DNA of 64,000 nucleotides from Kitasatospora sp. MAA4 (lineage in GTDB: Bacteria > Actinomycetota > Actinomycetes > Streptomycetales > Streptomycetaceae), in contig NZ_JARZAI010000005.1 in the NCBI RefSeq assembly GCF_029893355.1, positions 124,001-188,000 of the forward strand, given 5' to 3'. The position numbers and the translations under genes were made by a program. Below are positions 34,855 through 43,039 of this stretch, piece after piece (the stretch's first letter is position 1; each line of letters starts with the position of its first letter). The notes beneath the pieces are model-generated. The model was not told where the DNA came from and made no database searches. It saw only the letters and a list, made by a program, of their open reading frames with translations.

Positions 34855-35874
34855 ATGGCACCTGACCCGCCCTCTCCTTCCGAACGGACGGTGCGCGCCT
34901 TGTCAGGACACCCGCTGCCCGACGACTTCACCGGCCGTGGGCCGTACGAATCCGAGCCCGGAGCGGACGCCGCCGGTCTGCGCCGGCCGATCCGCTGCCC
35001 CGCCTGCCGCCGCGAACACCTGTACGAGCCACCGGCGTTCCCCTGCCCCTGCGGCGCCTCGCTGAAGGTGCCGCTGCTGCGCGGCGGGGTGCCGGTCCAG
35101 ATCCGGTTCCGGTCCTGGGAGGACTCCTGGCTGAACATGCGCTGCCCGCACTGCGGCCGGTCCGACCAGTGGCCGCAGCCGGAGTTCACCTGCAACTGCG
35201 GGGCGACGGTGCGGCTGCCCGTCGACCGCTCCCCGCGCGGCGGCGCTGCGGGACCGCAGGGGGCGCGCCCGCTCGGCGGGCGCCCGTACACCGATCCACT
35301 GCGCCCCGACCCGATCCACCCCGGCCCGCCGCAGCACGACCCCTCACACCACAACCAGCCGCACCACAACCAGCCGCACCACAACCAGCCGCACCACGAC
35401 CCGCTGCACCACGACCCGTCCGCCCCGGGCCCGCTGCACCCGATGCCGCCCCGGCCCGTCCCGCAGGGCGGCCGCTGGCAGAACCGCCCGCCGTTCCGCC
35501 CGCAGCCGCTGCACACCTCGCAGGACGCGGTCCTCACCGCCGCCCGCTACCTGGAGTGGCTGGGCTTCGACGAGTTGGAGCTCTCCGAGGCCGAGGAGCG
35601 CGAGGCGGTGACCCTGCTCGGGGACCGGCTGGTCGCCCAGGTGGACACCTGGTCCGAGCCGGCCGACGTCCGGGTCGTCGAGTGCCTGTGGTTGCAGACC
35701 CTGCACGCCGAGGAGATGGCGGCGGCGATGTTCACCCTGGCCGGCTACTCCCACCAAGCCACCGTGCGCGGCGAGCAGTTGCTGGTGGCCCTCTTCACGC
35801 TGGACCAGGCCGGGCTGCCGCAGCCGGCCAACGGCGCCGCGGAGGCCCTGCTGGAAACCGGCTGGACTTCCTGA
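34855..35874 (+). CDS. Hypothetical protein with zinc-ribbon pairs and a His-rich repeat
   Basis: 339 residues. RCPACRREHLYEPPAFPCPC and RCPHCGRSDQWPQPEFTCNC are two CxxC...CxC zinc-ribbon-like motifs in the first 125 residues. A Pro/Gly/His linker follows with three tandem HHNQP units and related HHD units (about 165-190). The C-terminal 120 residues are helical (AARYLEWLGFDELELSEAEE), resembling the restriction-endonuclease-like or Asp-rich domains of actinobacterial hypotheticals. The start is uncertain: GGGGAG is only one base before ATG and lies in a 12-bp palindrome; GTG 34891 is an alternative. Function unknown; metal or nucleic-acid binding is possible. Confidence 0.7.
   Translation: MAPDPPSPSERTVRALSGHPLPDDFTGRGPYESEPGADAAGLRRPIRCPACRREHLYEPPAFPCPCGASLKVPLLRGGVPVQIRFRSWEDSWLNMRCPHCGRSDQWPQPEFTCNCGATVRLPVDRSPRGGAAGPQGARPLGGRPYTDPLRPDPIHPGPPQHDPSHHNQPHHNQPHHNQPHHDPLHHDPSAPGPLHPMPPRPVPQGGRWQNRPPFRPQPLHTSQDAVLTAARYLEWLGFDELELSEAEEREAVTLLGDRLVAQVDTWSEPADVRVVECLWLQTLHAEEMAAAMFTLAGYSHQATVRGEQLLVALFTLDQAGLPQPANGAAEALLETGWTS
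35347..35406 (+). repeat. 15-bp tandem repeat encoding HHNQP units
   Basis: Unit CACCACAACCAGCCG occurs exactly three times (35347-35361, 35362-35376, 35377-35391), then a diverged copy CACCACGACCCGCTG (35392-35406). In frame inside the zinc-ribbon protein gene, so copy number can change without frameshift. Confidence 0.9.
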
Positions 35875-36023
35875 CCCTCCTGACCCTCCTTCACCTCAGT
35901 TCACTCCAGCCCCCGGAAGGCGGAAATACGTCGCGCTCGTGATCTGGTGCACAAGCTCGCCCCCGTGTTGAATTGCGGCCACGGCAGCCATGGCCGTGGG
36001 ACATCGCACACAAGGAGGTGGCG

Positions 36024-37031
36024 TTGTCGGAGCACGGAACGGCCCCGCTGAGCGGGGGGACACATGGCCGGCGGGGGAACGCCGACCGCGGCAGCGGCGG
36101 CCCGCCGGGCGTGCCGCCACACGGCGGGGGGCTGCATCCGGGTACCGACGGCCGGTTCGACGAGATCACCAGCGGGACGGTCTGGCGGCTGCGCTCGCGC
36201 GCCTGCTGGCAGGAGGCCGCCGAACTGCTCTTACCCGCCGCCGAACGGGACCCCCGAGCGGCCCTCTGCCGAGCCGAACTACTCATCGAGCAATGCCTGT
36301 TCACCGCCGACCACTGGGAGGACGCGGAAACCGCGCTACGGCTCGCCGAAGCCGGCGTGACCAGCACCGAGCAGCGCGCCGGGGCCTCCTGCGCCCGGGG
36401 CTTCCTGGCCTACCTGGGCAGCGTACTGGGACCGCGCGACCGGCTGGACGAGGCGCAGGCCGCGCTCGGCCGGACGTCCGCCCTGCTGCCGCCGGACGCG
36501 GCGGGCCGACCACTGCTGGACTTCCGACGCGGGCTGGTCGCGGAGAACCTGCTGCGCGACCAGACGGCCGCCTGGATCGCCTACCGCCGGTCCCACGACG
36601 GCGCGTTGGCGCGGGGGGACACCCTGCTCTCGTCCTACACCTGGCGCCATCTGGCCGCGCTGGCACTCGCCGGCGGGGACCGACTGCGGGCCCGCGAGGG
36701 CTTCGTCCACTCCCTGCGGCTGCGCGAGGAGTTGGGGTTCACGGTGGGCGTGGCACCGGCACTGGCCGCACTGGCCGAGGTGTCCGAGCCGGAGGAGGCC
36801 GCCCAGCTGCGGGCCGAGGCCGGCCGCCTGGTGCAGGCCCTGGGGGGCGTGCCGGTCTGGCTGGCCGGGCGGCTCGGTGAACCGGCCTGCCAGACCGCCG
36901 GCGCGCCCGGCGGTCCGCCCGGCGCACCGCGCGGCGCACCACCGAGCGCCCGCCCGGGAGTGCCGGTGGCACGCCGGCAGCCTCCCCCGGACGGCCGCGT
37001 CGGGCGGGACGATCGAGGTGCCGTCAGATAA
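36024..37031 (+). CDS. Helical-repeat protein of unknown function, TTA codon
   Basis: 335 residues from TTG 36024, preceded by AAGGAGG five bases upstream; this beats an in-frame ATG at 35973 without a site. After a Gly/Pro-rich start, residues 45-265 are Ala/Leu-rich helices (WQEAAELLLPAAERD, AEAGVTSTEQRAGASCARGF, ARGDTLLSSYTWRHLAALAL) like TPR repeats. The C-terminal 65 residues are Pro/Gly/Arg-rich and disordered. Leu70 is TTA (36231-36233), implying bldA-dependent translation. It ends inside the region of the iron box that precedes the next gene. I do not recognise a family with certainty. Confidence 0.7.
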   Translation: MSEHGTAPLSGGTHGRRGNADRGSGGPPGVPPHGGGLHPGTDGRFDEITSGTVWRLRSRACWQEAAELLLPAAERDPRAALCRAELLIEQCLFTADHWEDAETALRLAEAGVTSTEQRAGASCARGFLAYLGSVLGPRDRLDEAQAALGRTSALLPPDAAGRPLLDFRRGLVAENLLRDQTAAWIAYRRSHDGALARGDTLLSSYTWRHLAALALAGGDRLRAREGFVHSLRLREELGFTVGVAPALAALAEVSEPEEAAQLRAEAGRLVQALGGVPVWLAGRLGEPACQTAGAPGGPPGAPRGAPPSARPGVPVARRQPPPDGRVGRDDRGAVR

Positions 37032-37047
37032 GGTGAGGCTAACCTGA
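37029..37047. promoter_or_regulatory. Iron box (DmdR1/IdeR-type operator)
   Basis: TAAGGTGAGGCTAACCTGA matches the actinobacterial 19-bp iron box TTAGGTTAGGCTAACCTAA at 16 positions. It overlaps the end of the previous gene and lies about 93 bp upstream of the FhuF-like gene, which should be repressed when iron is plentiful. Confidence 0.8.
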
Positions 37048-37139
37048 TGGTGGGAGGACAGGCTCTGCCGCGCCCTCCCGCCGCCGGGATCCGCCGCACC
37101 GGACTCGCGCGAGCCCCGGTCGACCCGACGGGGCCTCCC

Positions 37140-37961
37140 ATGACCGCGAGCAGCGTCGCGCCGCACCCGACCGCCGATCCCGCCGCACCCTGCGCCGCCG
37201 CCTACGCGCGGTTCGCCGCGGTCTTCCCCGCCCTGCGCGTCCACCTCGCCCCGCCGCGCAGCGGCAGCGGCTGGGTGCCGGTCGACCGGCTGCTCGCCGA
37301 CCCCGCCGTCCGCACCCGGCTGCTCGCCGCCGAGGCCGACCGCGGCCTCGCCCGCCACGGCCGTCCGCTGCGCCCGGACGTCGCGGCCGGCTTCTGGCTG
37401 CACCACTACGCCTGGCCGGTCTGCCTGCTGTTCACGCTGCCCTGGTTCCTGGAGGACCGGGTGCCGCGACTCCCGGTGGAGCGGGTCTCGGTGCGCCGCA
37501 CCGGACCGGTCGGCCTGGGCGAACTGACCGCCCGGCCCGACGGGTTCGCCTGCCTGCCCGGCGATCCGCTGGCCGGCCGGCCCGGCGCCCGGGTGGTCGC
37601 CGACCGCGCGGCGCTCGATCACGAACTGCGAACGGCGGTCGCCGAGCACCTGGGGCCGGTCCTGGACGCGTTCCGCCCCGCGCTGCGCCGCGGCCCGCGC
37701 ACCCTCTGGGGCCTGGCCACCGACGAGTTGGTCGAGGGACTCTGGTACGCGGGCGGCCTGCTGGGCGAGGAGCGGCGGGCGGTGCGGGCGCTGGCCGGGC
37801 TGCTCCCGGGCGGCACCGCGCCGTTCACCGGCGGCGCCGACTTCCACCCGCCGCAGCCGCCGACCGCCCGGACCAGGGTGAGCTGCTGCCTCCACTACAC
37901 CGTACGGCCCGCCGAGACCTGCTTCGGCTGTCCGCGCTCCCGTACCTGCGGTGCGCGGTGA
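37140..37961 (+). CDS. FhuF-like (2Fe-2S) siderophore-iron reductase
   Basis: 273 residues from ATG 37140; the in-frame ATG at 37047 overlaps the iron box and is rejected. The C-terminus reads RVSCCLHYTVRPAETCFGCP, the CC-x(10)-C-x2-C cluster of FhuF-type ferric-siderophore reductases; the upstream part (WLHHYAWPVCLLFTLPWFLE, LWGLATDELVEGLWYAG) is the usual helical domain. It would reduce iron from imported ferri-siderophores in the cytosol. The iron box supports this. No siderophore transport genes are in the window. Confidence 0.88.
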   Translation: MTASSVAPHPTADPAAPCAAAYARFAAVFPALRVHLAPPRSGSGWVPVDRLLADPAVRTRLLAAEADRGLARHGRPLRPDVAAGFWLHHYAWPVCLLFTLPWFLEDRVPRLPVERVSVRRTGPVGLGELTARPDGFACLPGDPLAGRPGARVVADRAALDHELRTAVAEHLGPVLDAFRPALRRGPRTLWGLATDELVEGLWYAGGLLGEERRAVRALAGLLPGGTAPFTGGADFHPPQPPTARTRVSCCLHYTVRPAETCFGCPRSRTCGAR

Positions 37962-37979
37962 GACCATAGCATCATCAGC

Positions 37980-37994
37980 CTGACGTAGCGTCAG
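37980..37994. promoter_or_regulatory. Perfect palindrome upstream of the DUF2637 gene
   Basis: CTGACG-TAG-CGTCAG, perfect 6-base arms around a 3-base centre, 123-138 bp before the start codon and 18 bp past the FhuF-like stop. Too short for a terminator; a dimeric repressor site is likely. The remaining gap (to 38117) shows no strong -35/-10 pair. Confidence 0.4.
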
Positions 37995-38117
37995 AAACCA
38001 CCCTACTCGCTGTATTTGACGCCAAAGCAGTCATCCCGGCGCCCCGGATCGGCCATGATGAACGCCCATGGTGGCCACCGTCATCACGACTGCAGGAGAG
38101 CGAGGCTGGTTCAGGAC

Positions 38118-39122
38118 ATGAGACTGTCGGACATACCACTGGGCTGGGCCGTCGCGGGCGTCGTCGCGCTCATTCTGACCGCCATCCTGGTGACCTTCCT
38201 GCGCACAAGGGGCGCGGCCGCCGCCCACGGCGCGGACACCTGGGAGCGCACCGAGGAGCGCCGACGCCGCAAGGAGTCGCTGTACGGCGCGGCCTCCTAC
38301 ACGCTGCTGTTCTGCTGCGCGGCCGTCGCGGCCGCCCTCTCCTTCCACGGCCTGGTCGGTTTCGGAGTGCAGAACCTCAGCCTCTCCGGCGGCTGGGAGT
38401 ACCTGGTCCCGTTCGGGCTCGACGGCGCGGCGATGTTCTGCTCGGTGCTGGCCGTCCGGGAGGCCAGCCACGGGGACGCGGCGCTCGGCTCGCGCCTGCT
38501 GGTCTGGGTCTTCGCCGGCGCCTCCGCCTGGTTCAACTGGGTGCACGCGCCCCGGGGGTTCGGGCACGCCGGCTCCCCGCAGTTCTTCGCCGGGATGTCC
38601 CTCTCGGCCGCCGTGCTCTTCGACCGGGCGCTCAAGCAGACCCGCCGGGCAGCGCTGCGCGAACAGGGCCTGGTCGCCCGCCCGTTGCCGCAGATCCGGA
38701 TCGTCCGCTGGCTGCGCGCGCCGTTCGAGACGTACGCGGCCTGGTCGCTGATGCTGCTCGAAGGCGTCCGCAGCCTGGACGAGGCGGTCGAGGAGGTCCG
38801 CGACACCAAGCGCGAGGCGCTGGTCACCCGCGAGCGCCAGCGGCTGGCCAGTCGGCGCGAACGGGCCGAGATCCGGGCGATCAACCGCCAGCACAGCGGC
38901 TGGGGCCGGGCCCGCGGCGCCACCGCCGCCCGCCAGTTGGAGTCGGGCGGCGCGGAGCCTGCGATAGCCGACGACGAGTCCGCACCGCCGCCCGGCCTGC
39001 CGGCCAGACCCGCGACGCGGACGATCGACCTGACCGCCGACGACGACACCATGACCATGACCCTGCCCCGGCTCGACTCGCTGGAGCAGAAGCTCAAGGA
39101 CCTGGAGAAGCAGTTCGGCTGA
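38118..39122 (+). CDS. DUF2637-family membrane protein
   Basis: 334 residues from ATG 38118. Five membrane helices: WAVAGVVALILTAILVTFL, YTLLFCCAAVAAALSFHGLV, YLVPFGLDGAAMFCSVLAV, LLVWVFAGASAWFNWVHA, and FFAGMSLSAAVLFD. The motif FGLDGAAM and ASAWFNWVHA are the DUF2637 core. A charged cytosolic tail follows, with KREALVTRERQRLASRRERAE as a probable coiled coil, ending in KLKDLEKQFG. The family is common on actinobacterial chromosomes and conjugative plasmids and its role is unknown. Convergent with the SpoIIE gene, 7 bp apart. Confidence 0.82.
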   Translation: MRLSDIPLGWAVAGVVALILTAILVTFLRTRGAAAAHGADTWERTEERRRRKESLYGAASYTLLFCCAAVAAALSFHGLVGFGVQNLSLSGGWEYLVPFGLDGAAMFCSVLAVREASHGDAALGSRLLVWVFAGASAWFNWVHAPRGFGHAGSPQFFAGMSLSAAVLFDRALKQTRRAALREQGLVARPLPQIRIVRWLRAPFETYAAWSLMLLEGVRSLDEAVEEVRDTKREALVTRERQRLASRRERAEIRAINRQHSGWGRARGATAARQLESGGAEPAIADDESAPPPGLPARPATRTIDLTADDDTMTMTLPRLDSLEQKLKDLEKQFG

Positions 39123-39129
39123 CCCGGAC

Positions 39130-41412
39130 CTACTGGTCCTCGGCCCCGCCCGCCGTCAGCTCGAACCACATCCGCTTGCCCGAACCGCGCGGCTCGACGC
39201 CCCAGGCGTCGGCCAGCGCCTCGACCAGCATCAGCCCGCGCCCCGAGGAGGCCTGCTCACCCGGGGTGCGGCGCTGCGGCCAGAGGTCCGACTCGTCCTC
39301 CACCTCGATCCGCAGCCGGGGCTCCCGGCCGTCCTCGCGGTAGAGCCGGGCGGTGAACATCGCGTCCCGGTCGGTGTGCCGGATCGCGTTGGTGACCAGC
39401 TCCGAGGCGAGCAGCTCGGCGGTGTCGATCAGCTCCGCGACGCCCCAGCGGCGCAGCGCGTCCCGCAGCTCGCCGCGCAGCTCGGAGACCCGGGCCAGGT
39501 CGGCCTGCCCGATCCGGCGCCGCAGCTGCTGGGCGGCCAGGCCGCCCTCCGGGCCGTCCCAGCGGAGCAGCAGCAGCGCGATGTCGTCCTCGCGCTCGGA
39601 GGAGTCCGCCGCCTGCGAGGCGATCTTGTCCGCCAGATCCTCCAGCGGGTCCTGGCCGCCGTCGCCGCCCGGCGCGGACTCGCCCGCGACGGCTTCGCAG
39701 AGTCTGGCCATGCCGGTGTCCAGGTCCATCGTCCGGGACTCCACCAGGCCGTCCGTGCAGAGCACCACGGTCTCGCCCGGGTCGAGGCTGAAGCGGGTGA
39801 CCTGGTACTCCTGGTCCGGCGAGACGCCCAGCGGCAGGCCGCCGACCACCGACTGCACGGCGCTGCTGCCGTCGCCCCGGCGCACCACCGGGTCCAGGTG
39901 GCCGGCCCGGACGGCGTAGACCACGCCGTAGTCGACGTTCACCTCGGCGTAGGTGCAGGTGGCGAAGTGGTCGGTGTCGAGGTCGGCCAGGAAGCGTGAG
40001 GCGCGGGCCATCACGGCGGCCGGCGGGTGTCCCTCGGCGGCGTAGGCGCGCAGCGCGATCCGCAGCTGGCCCATAATCCCGGCCGCGTGGACGTCGTGGC
40101 CCTGGACGTCGCCGATCACCAGCCCGACGTGCCCGCCGGGCAGCGGGACGACGTCGTACCAGTCGCCGCCGATCTGCAGCCCGGAGCCGGCCGGCAGGTA
40201 GCGAACCGCGGTGGTCACCCCGGGCACCGCCGGGACGGTCCGCGGCAGCATCACGCGCTGCAGGCCGGCCGCCAGCTCGTGCTCGGCGTCGTGCAGCCGG
40301 GCCCGGGCCAGCGACTGGGCGACCAGGCCGCCCAGTGTGGTGAGCAGCGTGCGTTCGTCGGCGTCCAGCGTGCGCTCGTCGTCGAAGCTGACCACGCAGA
40401 CGCCGGAGGCCCGGCCGCTGGCGACCAGCGGCAGGAAGACCCAGGCGCCGCGGCCGGTGCTCTCCGCGCGCGGCCACGCCAGCGGGTAGCGCTCCTCGTA
40501 CTCGGCCCGGCTGGCCAGGAAGACCGGGACCCGGTTGCGGACCGCCTCGGCGGCCGGGTGGTGCGGGTTCATCGGAGTGCGGTCGTAGCCGACCATGTCC
40601 GACTCGCGGTAGCCGCTGGCGCCCAGGAGCTTCAGCCGACCGGTCTCCAGCGAGGCCAGCACCAGGCCGTCCGGCGGCAGGCCCGGCAGCGGCAGCTCGG
40701 TGAAGACCCGGGCCACGTCACGCACCGTGACGGCCTCGGAGAGCGCGCGGGCGGCCTCCTTGATGAAGCGCGAGCGCTCCTCGCGCAGGGCGGCCTGCCG
40801 GCCGGCGTCCGCGCGTTTGTGCAGCTCGGCGGTGGCGTCCCAGACGAAGCCGACCATCCGGGACGGGCGACCGAAGGCGTCGGCCAGCACCCGGCCGCGG
40901 AACCGCACCGCGTGCAGCCCGCCGCCGGGCGTCACCGTGCGGTAGTACGCGCCGCACTGGCCCAGCTCGGCCACCGCGCGCTCGATCCGGCGGCGCACCA
41001 CCGGGGCGTCCTCGGGGTGCAGCAGGGCCAGGAAGCCGGCCGAGGTGCGGTCGAAGCCGCTGCCGTCGAAGCCGCCGCCGGCCAGGCCGAGGATCGTGCA
41101 GGCCCGCTGGTCGCCCTCGACCACGTCGCGGCGGATGTCCCAGTCGAACGAGCCGATGCCGTTGGCGGCCATCGCGGGTTCGAGCCAGTCCGGCGTGGAC
41201 TCGCCGGTCCGGGTGGGCAGGCCGGGGTTCGGCGGGACGGGCGTCGCGGTGGCGGCGACCCGGCCCATCGGCACGCCGGGCCCGCGCCGCCCGGCCCGGC
41301 GGCCGCCCTGTGTGGGCGGCGCGGGTGGGACGGTCGATGTGGCCGTGGTCGACGTGGCCGCGGTCGACGTGGTCGACGCGATGGGCCCCTGCGGCTCGGG
41401 CTCAGTCGCCAT
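39130..41412 (-). CDS. PAS-GAF-SpoIIE phosphatase-HATPase regulator
   Basis: 760 residues from ATG 41412 (GGAG just upstream). After a Thr/Ser/Ala-rich disordered start: PAS about 75-190 (GIGSFDWDIRRDVVEGD), GAF about 210-370, PP2C-type SpoIIE domain about 390-600 with GGDWYDVVPL, IGDVQGHDVHAAGIM, VLCTDGLVE and EDDIALLLL (all metal Asp present), and a C-terminal HATPase about 625-755 (ELLASELVTNAIRH, RGLMLVEALADAWG). Such proteins both phosphorylate and dephosphorylate anti-anti-sigma factors in stress or development pathways. Followed upstream by a second HATPase gene, but with a 183-bp gap. Confidence 0.92.
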   Translation of the reverse strand: MATEPEPQGPIASTTSTAATSTTATSTVPPAPPTQGGRRAGRRGPGVPMGRVAATATPVPPNPGLPTRTGESTPDWLEPAMAANGIGSFDWDIRRDVVEGDQRACTILGLAGGGFDGSGFDRTSAGFLALLHPEDAPVVRRRIERAVAELGQCGAYYRTVTPGGGLHAVRFRGRVLADAFGRPSRMVGFVWDATAELHKRADAGRQAALREERSRFIKEAARALSEAVTVRDVARVFTELPLPGLPPDGLVLASLETGRLKLLGASGYRESDMVGYDRTPMNPHHPAAEAVRNRVPVFLASRAEYEERYPLAWPRAESTGRGAWVFLPLVASGRASGVCVVSFDDERTLDADERTLLTTLGGLVAQSLARARLHDAEHELAAGLQRVMLPRTVPAVPGVTTAVRYLPAGSGLQIGGDWYDVVPLPGGHVGLVIGDVQGHDVHAAGIMGQLRIALRAYAAEGHPPAAVMARASRFLADLDTDHFATCTYAEVNVDYGVVYAVRAGHLDPVVRRGDGSSAVQSVVGGLPLGVSPDQEYQVTRFSLDPGETVVLCTDGLVESRTMDLDTGMARLCEAVAGESAPGGDGGQDPLEDLADKIASQAADSSEREDDIALLLLRWDGPEGGLAAQQLRRRIGQADLARVSELRGELRDALRRWGVAELIDTAELLASELVTNAIRHTDRDAMFTARLYREDGREPRLRIEVEDESDLWPQRRTPGEQASSGRGLMLVEALADAWGVEPRGSGKRMWFELTAGGAEDQ

Positions 41413-41595
41413 GGCTCTCCTGCCGGTCCCGTTCATTCGGTGGGTGTGCTACCTCGGACGGCCCTCGATCGGGAGGCGCCAGGTCCGGACACACATTCTC
41501 ACTATCCTGTCGAATGTTCGGCAAAGCGGCAATGCCGCCGAGTCACCGCGTCAGCGCGTCACCGCCGGACACTCCTGGTCACGGGCCCCCGGGGC

Positions 41596-42021
41596 TCAGG
41601 CCGCGGTGAGCTCGAACCAGGTGATCTTGCCGTCCCCCCGCAGCGAGACGCCCCAGTCGTCCGCGAGTGCCTCGACCAGCACCAGGCCCCGCCCCGAGGT
41701 CGCGGTGTCCGCGGCCCGACGCGGACGGGGCAGCTGCACGCTGTCGTCGCGGACCTCCACCCGCAGCCGCCCGCCGACGTCGAGCAGCACCTCGATCCTG
41801 GCGCCGTACGGCGTGTACAGCAGCGCGTTGGTGACCAGCTCGGACACCAGCAGCTCGGCGGTGTCGGCGAGTTCGGGAACCCCCCACCGGACGAGCGCGG
41901 CTCGCAGCCGGTGGCGCAGCGCCCCGATCGCGCCGAGCTCGCTCGACGCCAGCGCGGCGTGCAGCCGGTGCTCCTCGCGAATCCTGGACGACCCTGACAG
42001 GTACCGTGGTTGACTGTCCAT
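41596..42021 (-). CDS. Stand-alone RsbW-like HATPase
   Basis: 141 residues with N box ELLVSELVTNALLYTPYG, G1 LRVEVRDDS and G2 SGRGLVLVEALADDWGV, closing with GKITWFELT. The C-terminal half is very similar to the HATPase domain of the SpoIIE-type protein next to it (RGLMLVEALADAWG), so the two probably arose by duplication. It may act as a serine kinase on the same anti-anti-sigma factor. ATG 42021. Confidence 0.86.
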   Translation of the reverse strand: MDSQPRYLSGSSRIREEHRLHAALASSELGAIGALRHRLRAALVRWGVPELADTAELLVSELVTNALLYTPYGARIEVLLDVGGRLRVEVRDDSVQLPRPRRAADTATSGRGLVLVEALADDWGVSLRGDGKITWFELTAA

Positions 42022-42148
42022 CAGATCAGACCCCCGCCCTCGACCGGTCCGCCGCCCGGACTCCCCCCGCAGCGCGCCGACCGCTGCCTCTATGGTCGGT
42101 CCCGGTCATCGAACATCGCAACAGTGCCGTGTCCTTCCGCAGAGGTGG

Positions 42149-42844
42149 TCAGTCGGCGAAGCCGACCGCCCCGGTGTCGAGCGAGTAGTACGCGCCCTGC
42201 ACCAGCAGCCGCCCCTGCGCGACCAGCGGCGCCAGCAGCCGGTCGGCCCGCAGCCGGGCCGCCACCTGCCGGGTCTGCTCGCGGACCACCGCCTCCACCA
42301 GCTCCTGCGGGGCCGCCTCGTACGCGACCGCCTCGTACGGCGCCCGCAGATCCTCGGCCACGTCCGCGAGGTGCCCCGGCAGCGGCTCGCCGGTTCGGAA
42401 CGCCTGGACGGCGGCGGTGACGGCGCCGCAGCGCTGGTGGCCGAGCACCACCAGCAGCGGGGTGGCCAGCTCGGCGGGGCCGTACTCCAGGCTGCCGGCG
42501 ACCAGCCGGTCCAGCGTGTGCGCGGCGGTGCGGACCACCAGCAGGTCGCCGAGCCCCTGGTCGAAGACCAGCTCGGGCGGGACCCGCGAGTCGATGCAGG
42601 AGAAGACCACGGCGAACGGCGCCTGCCCGCCGGCCAGATCCTGGCGGCGCGGCAGCGAGGCATCCGGATGCCGGACCCGGTTGCCCACCCAGTTCCCGTT
42701 GCCGTCGCGCAGCCGGCGCAGCGCCTCCCCCGCGCTGCCGGGCCGTCCCGCCTCGGCGACCCGGGGCGCCGGCACATCGCCGCGGCGGGCTGCGGGCAGC
42801 ACCCCCAGCGCCCCGGCACCCAGCACCGCACGCCGACTCACCAT
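42149..42844 (-). CDS. Exported beta-carbonic anhydrase
   Basis: 231 residues from ATG 42844 (AGGAG before it). MVSRRAVLGAGALGVLPAA is a twin-arginine signal. SCIDSRVPPELVFDQ gives the zinc Cys and the Asp-Arg dyad, GHQRCGAV the zinc His and second Cys of beta-carbonic anhydrases. It interconverts CO2 and bicarbonate, here outside the cytoplasm. It is divergent from the urease-like operon with a 195-bp shared region that holds a palindrome. The pairing with a CO2-releasing enzyme is suggestive, though the compartments differ. Confidence 0.88.
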   Translation of the reverse strand: MVSRRAVLGAGALGVLPAARRGDVPAPRVAEAGRPGSAGEALRRLRDGNGNWVGNRVRHPDASLPRRQDLAGGQAPFAVVFSCIDSRVPPELVFDQGLGDLLVVRTAAHTLDRLVAGSLEYGPAELATPLLVVLGHQRCGAVTAAVQAFRTGEPLPGHLADVAEDLRAPYEAVAYEAAPQELVEAVVREQTRQVAARLRADRLLAPLVAQGRLLVQGAYYSLDTGAVGFAD

Positions 42845-42971
42845 CGCGCTCTCCTCACCACTCACCTGGGCAAACGAGTGACACTCGCACCGGTCACCCC
42901 AACGCGCAGAACTCCGCAACCCGGGCAAGGCTGGACACCGCGAGCCGATCCAGGTTCAATGGCCAGCAGAT

Positions 42972-42990
42972 GTTTGAACGCCGTTCTAAC
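42972..42990. promoter_or_regulatory. Palindromic operator candidate for the urease-like operon
   Basis: GTTTGAAC-GCC-GTTCTAAC, 8-base arms matching at seven positions around a 3-base centre, 50-68 bp upstream of the UreAB start and 128 bp from the divergent carbonic anhydrase start. GAACGxCGTTC-type dyads are typical of TetR-family operators. It could control one or both genes. Confidence 0.5.
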
Positions 42991-43039
42991 TTCCTTCCGA
43001 CTTCCCTCCCCCACCCGTGGCGACCGCGAGCGAGGCACC

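Noticed and set aside
37047..37139. Start of the FhuF-like protein at ATG 37047
   Set aside because: This codon overlaps the iron box and would place the operator inside the coding region; residues up to 37140 show no family similarity.
42976..42986. LexA/SOS box (GAAC...GTTC) before the urease-like operon
   Set aside because: The spacing is three bases rather than four and the flanks do not fit; a TetR-type operator is a better reading.
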